The notes: generated by a model from the sequence alone, not told the origin. Positions 1 to 6,492 are shown, counted from the stretch's first letter. The stretch: 8,620 bases of DNA from Verrucomicrobiota bacterium (GCA_013152075.1 JAADHD010000312.1:1-8620); one strand, 5' to 3'. Program-made: numbers and translations.

Positions 1-1
1 T

Positions 2-646
2 AATCGTCATGGGAAAGATTCTACTGAAAAAGCTGCGTTCGGCAGTTCTTCTGTAGCCGTATTTGGTAAACCGGGGGAAAGCGATTTTGAGTTTGTGTTT
101 ACCGGTCGGCATTGTACTCGCCGTTGTGATGGCAATTCGGTAAAAGGGGAGGCCTTCGGTGGGCCCATTTTTTATGGTCATGCTGCCGGAGGCTTTGAAG
201 AGGAAGCGGGTCATCCTGGCAATGTTTACTGGTTTCAAGCCAAACGGGCTAATCAGGTATTTCAAATGCTTGATGGGAAACAGCGGGATAAAGCATTGCT
301 GGATAAAAAAGGGAGGCGGGAGCAGCAAAACAAAACGGTGGCTTTGACCGGGAAGACCTCTGGCCTAGATGGTCTGGCAGTATCTGATATGAGTGCGGAT
401 CAAAAAGGAGAAATGCGAAAAGTTTTGAGTGATTTACTGCTTCCGTTTCGCAAGGAAGACCGAGAGGAAGCGATGAAATTGATTGAGCCCCAGCTGGATG
501 ACTTGCATCTGGCGTTCTACAAAAAGCAGGATATTGGGAACGATAAAGTGTGGGATGTCTGGCAGGTGGAAGGGCCTTCGATGATCTGGTATTTCCGCGG
601 CAAACCCCACGTGCATGCCTGGGTGAGCATCAAAGCGCAGGCTTAG
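2..646 (+). CDS. C-terminal part of a DUF3500-like protein of unknown function (5' end outside window)
   Basis: The frame is open from base 2 to the TAG at 644-646, giving 214 codons without an upstream stop, so the gene starts before the window. A GTG at 95-97 is in frame, but it is preceded by normal-looking coding sequence and is probably an internal Val. Visible features are a FTGRH segment, a G-G-P-I-F-Y-G-H stretch, and a C-terminal W-x-V-E-G-P-S ... F-R-G-K-P-H-V-H segment. The early G-R/H-H block together with a late G-P-S ... H-x-H block resembles the DUF3500 family as I remember it; the two late His could bind a metal, which is inference. The middle (about 80-150 codons from the end) is charged and probably helical. 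The stop overlaps that of the convergent NfeD-type gene by two bases. A DUF3500 match is moderately likely; no function can be given. Confidence 0.8.
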   Translation, partial: NRHGKDSTEKAAFGSSSVAVFGKPGESDFEFVFTGRHCTRRCDGNSVKGEAFGGPIFYGHAAGGFEEEAGHPGNVYWFQAKRANQVFQMLDGKQRDKALLDKKGRREQQNKTVALTGKTSGLDGLAVSDMSADQKGEMRKVLSDLLLPFRKEDREEAMKLIEPQLDDLHLAFYKKQDIGNDKVWDVWQVEGPSMIWYFRGKPHVHAWVSIKAQA

Positions 647-658
647 GGCCTAGAGCGC
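635..658. terminator. Candidate bidirectional terminator hairpin at the convergent stop codons
   Basis: GCGC (635-638) pairs with GCGC (655-658), and AGGC (639-642) pairs with GCCT (648-651). This leaves a 5-nt loop and a 3-nt bulge (652-654). On the + strand the stem is followed by an AT-rich stretch ending in TTTTT (666-670); on the - strand it is followed by TTT. Both stop codons lie in the loop and upper stem. The stem is short and the T-run starts several bases after it, so this is a weak intrinsic-terminator candidate. The convergent gene arrangement makes a shared terminator here sensible. Confidence 0.35.
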
Positions 659-1107
659 ACTATAATTTTTGAGCCGTCCGCTTTGACGACGGTAACAGGA
701 GTGCCTTTGTCGATGTAGCCTGACTCGGCTATCACGTCGTGTTTCTCACCATTGATCAAAGCTTTGCCTGAGGGGCCGAGGTCGGTAAGTGTTTCGCCGG
801 ATTTGTGCATCAGTGCGTTATTCTTGTCGAGAGAGCTTGAGCCACCGACGGTTTCTGTGAGAATGAGCGGTTTAATCCAGGGGAATCTGTCAAAATTTTT
901 CATCCAAAAATAAAGGATGACGCTAGTCATTGTGACAACGCCGAGGGTGACGAGCAATCCTGTGTTCAAGCCGTGTTCAATGAAAGTGATGATGCAGGCG
1001 GCTATCAAGCAAAGCACGCCGATGAAACCAACGATGCCGCCAGGTAGAAACAATTCGAGAAGAATTGCCAGGGTGCCGATCAGGATGAGAGTGATGATGA
1101 TGCTCAC
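643..1107 (-). CDS. Short NfeD-family membrane protein (NfeD1b-type, OB-fold C-terminus)
   Basis: The product is 154 aa. The first ~70 residues form about three membrane segments (roughly 2-24, 28-45 and 48-68) with a L-F-L-P-G-G-I motif typical of NfeD proteins between the first two. A short linker with a Ser/Asn-rich part follows, then a C-terminal OB-fold of about 60 residues with the usual pattern D-L-x-P-S-G-K-A-L-I-N-G ... V-I-A-E-S-G-Y-I-D-K-G-T-P-V-x-V-V. This matches the short form that lacks the ClpP-like protease domain. NfeD proteins are thought to act with SPFH/stomatin partners in membrane organisation, but no partner gene is visible here. The start is GTG at 1105-1107; it is the only start codon between the in-frame stop (1126-1128) and the first membrane segment. 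There is no Shine-Dalgarno sequence, and the start codon lies in one arm of an inverted repeat. The gene follows the regulator gene by 67 bp on the same strand and could be co-transcribed with it, though a functional link is doubtful. Confidence 0.9.
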   Translation of the reverse strand: MSIIITLILIGTLAILLELFLPGGIVGFIGVLCLIAACIITFIEHGLNTGLLVTLGVVTMTSVILYFWMKNFDRFPWIKPLILTETVGGSSSLDKNNALMHKSGETLTDLGPSGKALINGEKHDVIAESGYIDKGTPVTVVKADGSKIIVRSRP

Positions 1108-1159
1108 GATGTATAAAAGAGATGTCTACCGGCAGTATAGACAGATTTTATACATCGTG
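1105..1159. repeat. 55-bp inverted repeat covering the nfeD-like start codon
   Basis: Fourteen bases at 1105-1118 (CACGATGTATAAAA) are an exact reverse complement of 1146-1159. After a small asymmetric internal loop (4 and 2 nt), six more bases pair exactly (TGTCTA at 1123-1128 with TAGACA at 1138-1143), leaving a 9-nt loop. The stem is AT-rich with no adjacent T-run in the - direction, so it does not look like a terminator for the regulator gene. Each arm holds a TATAAA hexamer in opposite orientation, so either arm could be a -10 element. It may be a DNA operator overlapping the promoter, an RNA hairpin hiding the GTG start, or a small mobile or extragenic palindrome. The symmetry itself is certain; the role is open. 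Confidence 0.8.
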
Positions 1160-1174
1160 TAAGGATAAAGTTTT

Positions 1175-1930
1175 CTATCTTTTTAAGCTGGCGGGCACCC
1201 AACCGAGAGATTCAGCAGCTTCCTTGGCGTGATGAATGGCGGATTCGCTCAAGCGTTTGATATCAGCGCTTTTTATTCGCGAGGTGGGGCCACCGCACAT
1301 CAAGGCGATGAAAGTGGGGCGGTGTTTACAGGGGAGAGGGGCTGCGATCACACATCGGTCTTGGGTTTTTTCTATGGCGCACCGGTTTTTTCGAATGCCA
1401 GCTAGTTCGGCTAAGAGAGACTCAGGGGAGGGCAGATTCTTGTGACCTGACTTTTCGTCAAATTCGAGGCATTGAAGGACGTAATCTTCTGGGCAGAATG
1501 CTAGGATGGCTTTCCCGCAAATATCATTCCAGGGAAGGCACCGGACACCGACTCGACCACCTAATCGAATTTCATGATTGGAGACGGAGTCATGCAGGTA
1601 GGAGACCTGCCCCAGGTGGTAGTGAGCAGCCGAAGTGGTTTCGCCTGTATCTCTGTTGAGCGCTTCAACATGGGGGATCACGGCTTGCCGAACAGGCATT
1701 CGAGCTTGCAGGATTTGTCCGAGTTCGAACAAGCGCAGACCGAGGTCGTGACGTCCATCTGAAAGCACACGCACGTATTCCCTGGATTTCAAAGTGCTCA
1801 ACAGACGGGAAACCCCGCTTTTGTCCATCTTAAGCATACGGCTCAGTTCCATCACACCAAGGGGGCCTGTATCTCCCAGAGCGTCGAGAACGTCCATTGC
1901 TTTAACGAGTGTGCCTACCTGACCTTTCAT
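1175..1930 (-). CDS. IclR-family transcriptional regulator, divergent from the glycan operon
   Basis: The product is 251 aa from the ATG at 1928-1930. A GTG five codons upstream (1943-1945) would give 256 aa, but the ATG start, beginning MKGQVGTLVKAMDVLDAL, fits the family better. The N-terminal ~65 residues form the IclR winged helix-turn-helix: K-A-M-D-V-L-D-A-L, then L-S-R-M-L-K-M-D-K-S-G-V-S-R-L-L-S-T-L as the helix-turn-helix, then a wing ending in D-L-G-L-R-L-F-E-L-G. The remaining ~175 residues match the IclR effector-binding domain, including a G-R-V-G segment, a G-K-A-I-L-A-F segment and a late I-A-A-P-L segment, followed by a C-terminal helix. Length is normal for the family. IclR proteins bind DNA as dimers of dimers and often control an adjacent divergent catabolic operon in response to a sugar-acid or aromatic ligand. 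Here the neighbour is the exported-enzyme operon starting at 2016, which is the likely target. The ligand cannot be read from sequence. Confidence 0.93.
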   Translation of the reverse strand: MKGQVGTLVKAMDVLDALGDTGPLGVMELSRMLKMDKSGVSRLLSTLKSREYVRVLSDGRHDLGLRLFELGQILQARMPVRQAVIPHVEALNRDTGETTSAAHYHLGQVSYLHDSVSNHEIRLGGRVGVRCLPWNDICGKAILAFCPEDYVLQCLEFDEKSGHKNLPSPESLLAELAGIRKNRCAIEKTQDRCVIAAPLPCKHRPTFIALMCGGPTSRIKSADIKRLSESAIHHAKEAAESLGWVPASLKR

Positions 1931-2015
1931 GAAAAAATAGTACACTTGCTAGTTGCGCAATGCAAGACCCTATTGTAAATAATGCAACACGGTTAGATCC
2001 CCGTGTATCCCCCTT
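1931..2015. promoter_or_regulatory. Divergent control region between the regulator and the glycan operon, with candidate operator repeats
   Basis: This 85-bp gap must hold promoters for both directions. It contains two near-identical direct repeats, AATGCAAGAC (1959-1968) and AATGCAACAC (1981-1990), set 22 bp apart, about two helical turns. The first overlaps an 8-bp palindrome TTGCGCAA (1953-1960). A second inverted repeat, ACACGG (1987-1992) with CCGTGT (2001-2006), lies 9 bp before the ATG of the first propeller gene. Repeats with two-turn spacing suit a tetrameric IclR protein. No strong rightward sigma-70 promoter stands out; TTGCGC (1953-1958) with AATAAT (1978-1983) has a long 19-bp spacer. 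No Shine-Dalgarno sequence precedes the ATG at 2016. The repeats are seen directly; their use as operators is inference. Confidence 0.5.
1937..1965 (-). promoter_or_regulatory. Possible promoter of the IclR gene
   Basis: On the - strand, TTGCAT (1965-1960) and TACTAT (1942-1937) are separated by 17 bp, matching -35 and -10 boxes at 3 and 4 of 6 positions. Transcription would begin close to the ATG at 1930, so the message would have almost no leader, which agrees with the missing Shine-Dalgarno sequence. The -35 box lies inside the first direct repeat, so autorepression would be natural if that repeat is an operator. The match is weak and could be chance. Confidence 0.25.
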
Positions 2016-3422
2016 ATGAAATCCCCCCTCCTTAAAACAGCTGCCTGTCTTGTCTTTGTTACATCATCTGGGTTCGCCGCCGAGCCGATCAAGCTTGGCA
2101 ATCGTCTTGAGCTTTTTGTCGACGATTACCTCGTCGAAAAAACAACAGGCGACGTGAAACAGCATTTGATGAAACCTGAACCGAAGGAAGTGGTTCTGGT
2201 GGCAGATTCTCCCTGGGAAGGCAATACCAGTGGTTATTACAGTTTCTTTAAAGACGGTGGTCTTTTTCGCACGGTTTATCGCGGATGGCAGCATGACGAA
2301 AAAATGAAAGCCGAGCACAAGGAAGTCACTTGTTATGCTGAGAGCAAAGATGGCATTCACTGGACCAAACCGAATTTGGGTTTGTTCGAGTGGAAAGGGT
2401 CGAAAGAAAACAACATTGTCTGGTTGGCGCTACGTGCGACTCATAATTTCACCGCTTACCGTAATGATAATCCAGCGGCACCCAAGGAGGCTCGATATCT
2501 GGCTTTGGGCGGCTTGCCGGGAAGTGAGGAGGGCTTGCTTGCTTTCCAGTCTCCGGATTGCAAAAATTGGCAACAAATTGGTGATAAACCGGTGATCACT
2601 CATGGAGCCTTTGATTCTCAAAATTTAGCTTTTTGGGATACAATCCGTAATGAATACCGGGCTTACTGGAGGATTTTCACGAAAGGTGTTACGACCAAAA
2701 AAGATTGGAAACCTGAAGGCTTTAGGGCGATTCGTACCGCAACTTCTAAGGACTTTAAGACTTGGGAAAATGAAGCCGATTTGACTTATACGGAAGGCAC
2801 ACCTGCCCAGCATCTCTACACCAATGCAATACAATCGTATGAGCGGGCGCCGCATCTTTTCATCGGGTTCCCGACGCGTTTTCTGCCAAAAGAAGGGGAG
2901 CGGGTCGAACCGGTTCTGATGACGAGTCGCGATGGGGTGAAATTTAATCGCTGGTCTGAACCTGTGATCACTGAAGATGCGCCAAAAGATCGTAAAGGCA
3001 ATCGATCCAATTATATGACCTGGGGTATGTTCCAGCTTCCGGGGAAACCCAAGGAGCTATCCGTATATGCAACGGAGAATTATTACGAGAAGACTCCTGG
3101 GAGAGTGAGACGTTTTGCCTATCGCGTTGATGGATTTGTGGCTATGCGAGGAGGAGAAAAAGGGGGGGGTGTTTTGACCAAGACATTGAGTTATAAAGGT
3201 AAAAACCTGCTGCTGAACTATGTCGTTCGTGAGGGCGGGTCACTGACTGTCGAGGTGCTTGATCAATCGGGTAAGGTGATTGGTAAATCGAAAGTTTTGC
3301 AGGGTGATGTGGTCGACAGTGTAGTCGAATGGGAGAATGATCCTGATTTTGAAGGTGGCGTGGTGCAGTTGCGCTTGTCGATCAAGAATGCGGATGTCTT
3401 TTCGCTGAAGTTCTCTGACTAG
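2016..3422 (+). CDS. Exported putative glycoside hydrolase of the five-bladed beta-propeller type, paralogue 1
   Basis: The product is 468 aa with a Sec signal peptide (K2, hydrophobic 4-20, probable cleavage after F20-A-A22). The mature part begins with an R-L-E-L-F-V-D-D-Y-L-V segment that also opens its two downstream paralogues. Strands ending in S-x-D-x-x-x-W recur at about 110-116, 179-185 and 244-250, with a variant at 304-310; this spacing indicates propeller blades as in GH43/GH32-like folds. F-D-S-Q-N-x-x-F-W near 201-209 is shared by all three copies. The last ~90 residues look like a beta-sandwich. It is probably the first gene of the operon, divergent from the IclR gene. It is much more diverged than copies 2 and 3 and lacks a stretch of about 16 residues that they carry after the R-F-x-P segment near residue 290. 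A run of eight G at 3162-3169 lies in the coding sequence. I cannot assign catalytic residues or a substrate; a non-catalytic binding role is possible. Confidence 0.9.
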   Translation: MKSPLLKTAACLVFVTSSGFAAEPIKLGNRLELFVDDYLVEKTTGDVKQHLMKPEPKEVVLVADSPWEGNTSGYYSFFKDGGLFRTVYRGWQHDEKMKAEHKEVTCYAESKDGIHWTKPNLGLFEWKGSKENNIVWLALRATHNFTAYRNDNPAAPKEARYLALGGLPGSEEGLLAFQSPDCKNWQQIGDKPVITHGAFDSQNLAFWDTIRNEYRAYWRIFTKGVTTKKDWKPEGFRAIRTATSKDFKTWENEADLTYTEGTPAQHLYTNAIQSYERAPHLFIGFPTRFLPKEGERVEPVLMTSRDGVKFNRWSEPVITEDAPKDRKGNRSNYMTWGMFQLPGKPKELSVYATENYYEKTPGRVRRFAYRVDGFVAMRGGEKGGGVLTKTLSYKGKNLLLNYVVREGGSLTVEVLDQSGKVIGKSKVLQGDVVDSVVEWENDPDFEGGVVQLRLSIKNADVFSLKFSD

Positions 3423-3468
3423 CCTCAAGTAGCGGTCGCTCAAGATCATAATAATTAAAACAAAAAAC

Positions 3469-4944
3469 ATGAAAACCCCTCTTCTCACAGCAATAGCTTG
3501 TTTCGCTCTGACTCCGTCATTGGTATTTTCGGCAGATGAACCCAATGTTCTGGACATCGGTTCTCGTCGAGAACTGTTTGTGGATCATTATTTGATCGAC
3601 AAGACAAAAGATGTTGGGATGGTTCTGCATCAGCCGCGAGATGAAGGGCCGGTGCTGAATTTTGACAAAGCTTGGGAGGGACCTTTTTGTATTTATTCCA
3701 CTGTGATCAAAGACGGAGATCTTTACCGTTTGTATTATCGGGGGAAACCGACCGCCACCAAAGATGGGGATGAGAATGAGAGAACCTGTTACGCGGAGTC
3801 GAAGGACGGTATTCACTGGACGCGACCCGAATTGACTTTGTTCACGGTGGATGGTCATGAAAAAAACAATGTGGTGTTGGCCGATGCTGCGCCTTTGCCT
3901 CATAATTTTAGCCCGATGCTCGACACTCGTCCTGGGGTGTCGGCGGATCAGCGATTCAAAGCTTTGGCGGGAAGCATGTGGGGTGGCGGCTTGGTAGCTT
4001 TTGCTTCCGCAGACGGGATTCGGTGGAAAAAAATGCAGGAAAAACCTGTGATTCCCAAAGAGATAGCGGCGTTTGATTATATGTTTGATTCTCAGAACGT
4101 GGCGTTCTGGTCTCAGGCAGAGGAGCGCTACCTCTGTTACTTCCGTGTATTTGAGAAGAAGATACGCCGTATTTGTCGTTCGGAGAGTGACGATTTTATC
4201 CACTGGTCGACACCGGTATTGATGGAATACGAAAAGCAGGGTAAATCAATGCCCATTGAGCAACTTTATACAAATCAGACTCACGCCTATTTCAGAGCAC
4301 CGCATATTTATGTGGCGACCGCTGCGCGGTTCATGCCGGGGCGGCAGGTGTTGAGCGAAGCTCAGGCGAAGGCGATCAATGTGGATCCAAAATATTTCAA
4401 AGACACTTCAGATTCGATTTTCATGACGACCCGAGGAGGTTCTGTTTATGAGCGGACATTTATGAGTGGTCAAATTCGGCCAGGAATTGGCGCTCGGAAC
4501 TGGGTCAGTCGTACGAACTATCCAGCATTGAATGTGGTGCAGACCGGGCCTACGGAGATGTCGATTTACACCAATGCGGATTATGCTCAGCCGACAGCAC
4601 ATCTGCGCAGATATTCACTGCGACTTGATGGTTTTTCATCGCTTAGAGCTGCATATGAAGGCGGCGAAATGCTCACCAAACCTTTGATTTTTTCAGGCAA
4701 AAAACTGGAAATTAATTTCTCAACTTCTGCTGCCGGTGGAATAAAAGTAGAGATTCAGGATCAGGACGGAAAAGTTATTCCTGGTTTTTCTTTAAAAGAA
4801 GCTGCGGAACAAATAGGTAACGAGATTGATCGTGTGGTGTCCTGGAAGGGCGGAGATGATGTTTCTTCGCTCGCAGGTAAACCCGTGCGTTTGCGCTTCG
4901 TGATGAAAGATGCTGACATTTTTGCGCTAAAATTTTCTAACTAA
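3469..4944 (+). CDS. Exported putative glycoside hydrolase of the five-bladed beta-propeller type, paralogue 2
   Basis: The product is 491 aa with a Sec signal peptide, probably cut after V19-F-S21. The mature protein opens with D-I-G-S-R-R-E-L-F-V-D-H-Y-L-I-D. Blade-marking S-x-D-x-x-x-W motifs occur at 111-117, 180-186 and 240-246. Other conserved parts are F-D-S-Q-N-V-A-F-W near 204-212, L-Y-T-N-Q-T-H-A-Y-F-R-A-P-H before 280, and N-W-V-S-R-T-N-Y-P near 345. The C-terminal ~90 residues look like a beta-sandwich ending K-D-A-D-I-F-A-L-K-F. It begins 46 bp after paralogue 1. The leader ends in ACAAAAAAC directly before the ATG, with no Shine-Dalgarno sequence. It aligns without gaps to paralogue 3 at about 83% identity (my count: 84 differences in 491). 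Family membership among uncharacterised propeller proteins of this phylum group is fairly clear; enzymatic activity and substrate are inferred. Confidence 0.92.
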   Translation: MKTPLLTAIACFALTPSLVFSADEPNVLDIGSRRELFVDHYLIDKTKDVGMVLHQPRDEGPVLNFDKAWEGPFCIYSTVIKDGDLYRLYYRGKPTATKDGDENERTCYAESKDGIHWTRPELTLFTVDGHEKNNVVLADAAPLPHNFSPMLDTRPGVSADQRFKALAGSMWGGGLVAFASADGIRWKKMQEKPVIPKEIAAFDYMFDSQNVAFWSQAEERYLCYFRVFEKKIRRICRSESDDFIHWSTPVLMEYEKQGKSMPIEQLYTNQTHAYFRAPHIYVATAARFMPGRQVLSEAQAKAINVDPKYFKDTSDSIFMTTRGGSVYERTFMSGQIRPGIGARNWVSRTNYPALNVVQTGPTEMSIYTNADYAQPTAHLRRYSLRLDGFSSLRAAYEGGEMLTKPLIFSGKKLEINFSTSAAGGIKVEIQDQDGKVIPGFSLKEAAEQIGNEIDRVVSWKGGDDVSSLAGKPVRLRFVMKDADIFALKFSN

Positions 4945-4986
4945 TTCCAGATAGCATTCGATTAGAATTTTTTAAAGACAAAAAAC

Positions 4987-6462
4987 ATGAAACTCTGTAT
5001 TATCCTAACAGGAGCATGCCTAGCTCTGACTCCGTCATTTGTATTCTCGGAAAATGAATCCATTGCCTTGGACATTGGTTCTCGTCGTGAACTGTTTGTG
5101 GATCATTTTTTGATCGACCAGACAAAAGATGTTGAGATGGTTCTGCATCATCCGCGAGATGAAGGTTCGGTGTTGAAATTTGACAAAGCGTGGGACGGTT
5201 TGTTTTCTGGTTATTGCACTGTGATCAAAGACGGGGGTCTTTATCGACTGTATTATCGAGGCAAGCCGGTTGTAGGCAAAGATGGTGATGACAATGAGAG
5301 CATCTGCTATGCGGAGTCGAAGGACGGTGTGAATTGGACGCGTCCCGAACTGACTTTGTTTACAGTAGCGGGTCATAAAAAAAACAATGTGGTGTTGGCC
5401 GATGCGGCGCCTTTGACTCATAATTTCAGTCCTATGCTCGACACACGTCCTGGTGTGCCAACGGCTCAGCGGTATAAAGCTGTAGCGGGAACCATGGAAG
5501 GGGGCGGCTTGGTGGCGCTTGTTTCCGCAGATGGGATTCGGTGGAATAAAATGCAGGAGAAACCTGTGATCCCCAAAGAGATGGTGCCTTTTCGATATAT
5601 GTTCGATTCCCAGAACGTGGTGTTTTGGTCTCAGGCAGAGAAGCGTTACCTCTGTTACTTTCGAGTATTTAAGGGTGAAATACGCCGCATTTGTCGTTCG
5701 GAGAGTGACGATTTTATCCGCTGGTCTGAGCCTGTGTTGATGGAATATGAAAAGCAGGGGAAACAAGTTCCCCTTGAGCAACTTTATACCAGCCAGACTC
5801 ATGCTTATTTCAGAGCACCGCATATTTATGTAGCAACCGCAGCGCGATTCATGCCGGGGAGGCAGGTGTTGAGCGAAGCACAGGCGAAGGCGATCAACGT
5901 AAATCCGAGTTATTTTAAAGATACCTCAGATTCGATTTTTATGACCACTCGAGGAGGTTCTGTTTATGAACGGACATTTATGAGTGGCCTGATTCGCCCA
6001 GGAATTGGCGCGCGGAACTGGGTGAGTCGTACGAATTATCCAGCCTTGAATGTGGTGCAGACCGGACCCACGGAGATGTCGATTTACTCCAATCAGGATT
6101 ATGCGCAAGCAAGCGCACACTTGCGTAGGTATTCGCTGCGGCTCGATGGATTTTCATCGATTCAGGCGGATTATGATGGAGGTGAATTTGTTACTAATGC
6201 GCTAACCTTTTCAGGTAAACAATTGGAGATTAATTTTTCAACTTCCGCCGCCGGCGGCATAAAAGTAGAGATTCAAGATCAGGCAGGAAAAGCGATTCCG
6301 GGTTTTTCTTTGAAAGAGGCCAACGAGCAAATTGGCAACGAGATAGATCGTGTGGTGTCGTGGAAGGGTGGAGATGATGTTTTTTCGCTTGCGGGCAAAC
6401 CAGTGCGCTTGCGTTTTGTGATGAAAGATGCTGACATTTTTGCACTGAAATTTTCCAAATAA
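4987..6462 (+). CDS. Exported putative glycoside hydrolase of the five-bladed beta-propeller type, paralogue 3
   Basis: The product is 491 aa, exactly the length of the preceding paralogue. The signal peptide has a shorter, different n-region, with probable cleavage after V19-F-S21. Blade motifs and the beta-sandwich C-terminus sit at the same positions as in paralogue 2, except that S-K-D-G-I-H-W is changed to S-K-D-G-V-N-W near 111-117. The signal peptides differ most (12 of 25 residues), residues 26-282 differ at about 19%, and 283-491 at about 11%. Clustered changes occur near 49-54 and 70-84, and around 197-201, which may be loops at the substrate-facing side; that placement is inference. 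It starts 42 bp after paralogue 2, behind the same ACAAAAAAC leader. The pair probably arose by tandem duplication, and the pattern suggests related but not identical substrates. No frameshift or stop is present, so it appears functional. Confidence 0.92.
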   Translation: MKLCIILTGACLALTPSFVFSENESIALDIGSRRELFVDHFLIDQTKDVEMVLHHPRDEGSVLKFDKAWDGLFSGYCTVIKDGGLYRLYYRGKPVVGKDGDDNESICYAESKDGVNWTRPELTLFTVAGHKKNNVVLADAAPLTHNFSPMLDTRPGVPTAQRYKAVAGTMEGGGLVALVSADGIRWNKMQEKPVIPKEMVPFRYMFDSQNVVFWSQAEKRYLCYFRVFKGEIRRICRSESDDFIRWSEPVLMEYEKQGKQVPLEQLYTSQTHAYFRAPHIYVATAARFMPGRQVLSEAQAKAINVNPSYFKDTSDSIFMTTRGGSVYERTFMSGLIRPGIGARNWVSRTNYPALNVVQTGPTEMSIYSNQDYAQASAHLRRYSLRLDGFSSIQADYDGGEFVTNALTFSGKQLEINFSTSAAGGIKVEIQDQAGKAIPGFSLKEANEQIGNEIDRVVSWKGGDDVFSLAGKPVRLRFVMKDADIFALKFSK

Positions 6463-6492
6463 ACTAATTCTTAATCAAACCCCAAAAACTAA

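Larger units (their letters stand above)
3460..6470 (+). repeat. Tandem gene duplication unit (two copies, 1518-bp period)
   Basis: The starts of paralogues 2 and 3 are 1518 bp apart and the coding regions align without gaps. Short matches extend beyond the genes: ACAAAAAAC precedes both ATGs (3460-3468 and 4978-4986), and AACTAATTC occurs at both 3' ends (4939-4947 and 6462-6470). In copy 2 this AACTAATTC contains the stop codon, while in copy 3 it follows just after the stop, as though a few bases were inserted or lost at the end of the gene. These flanking matches mark the approximate limits of the duplicated segment. No insertion-sequence ends or longer repeats are seen at the junctions. 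Confidence 0.75.

Noticed and set aside
95..97. GTG as the start of the first gene
   Set aside because: The frame is open and codes sensibly back to base 2, so this GTG is probably an internal Val of a gene cut by the window edge.
1160..1174. Intrinsic terminator between the regulator and the NfeD-type gene
   Set aside because: The only stem nearby is the AT-rich inverted repeat at 1105-1159, which has no T-run after it in the leftward direction and extends into the next gene's start codon.
2016..2048. Conserved A10-C11 in the signal peptides of all three propeller proteins, possibly a lipobox
   Set aside because: The residue at -3 is T or A rather than L/V/I, the Cys is only 11 residues from the start, and the hydrophobic stretch continues past it to ordinary signal-peptidase I sites. 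Retained ancestry of the signal peptide explains the conservation.
3517..4203. Long open frame on the - strand (228 codons) opposite paralogue 2
   Set aside because: It is antisense to a clear coding region, and a similar frame (5035-5823) occurs opposite paralogue 3 only because the two genes are homologous. The translation shows no recognisable domain and looks like a codon-use shadow.
5035..5823. Long open frame on the - strand (262 codons) opposite paralogue 3
   Set aside because: Same shadow as that opposite paralogue 2. Similarity of the two antisense translations follows from the duplicated sense strand, so it is no evidence of coding.
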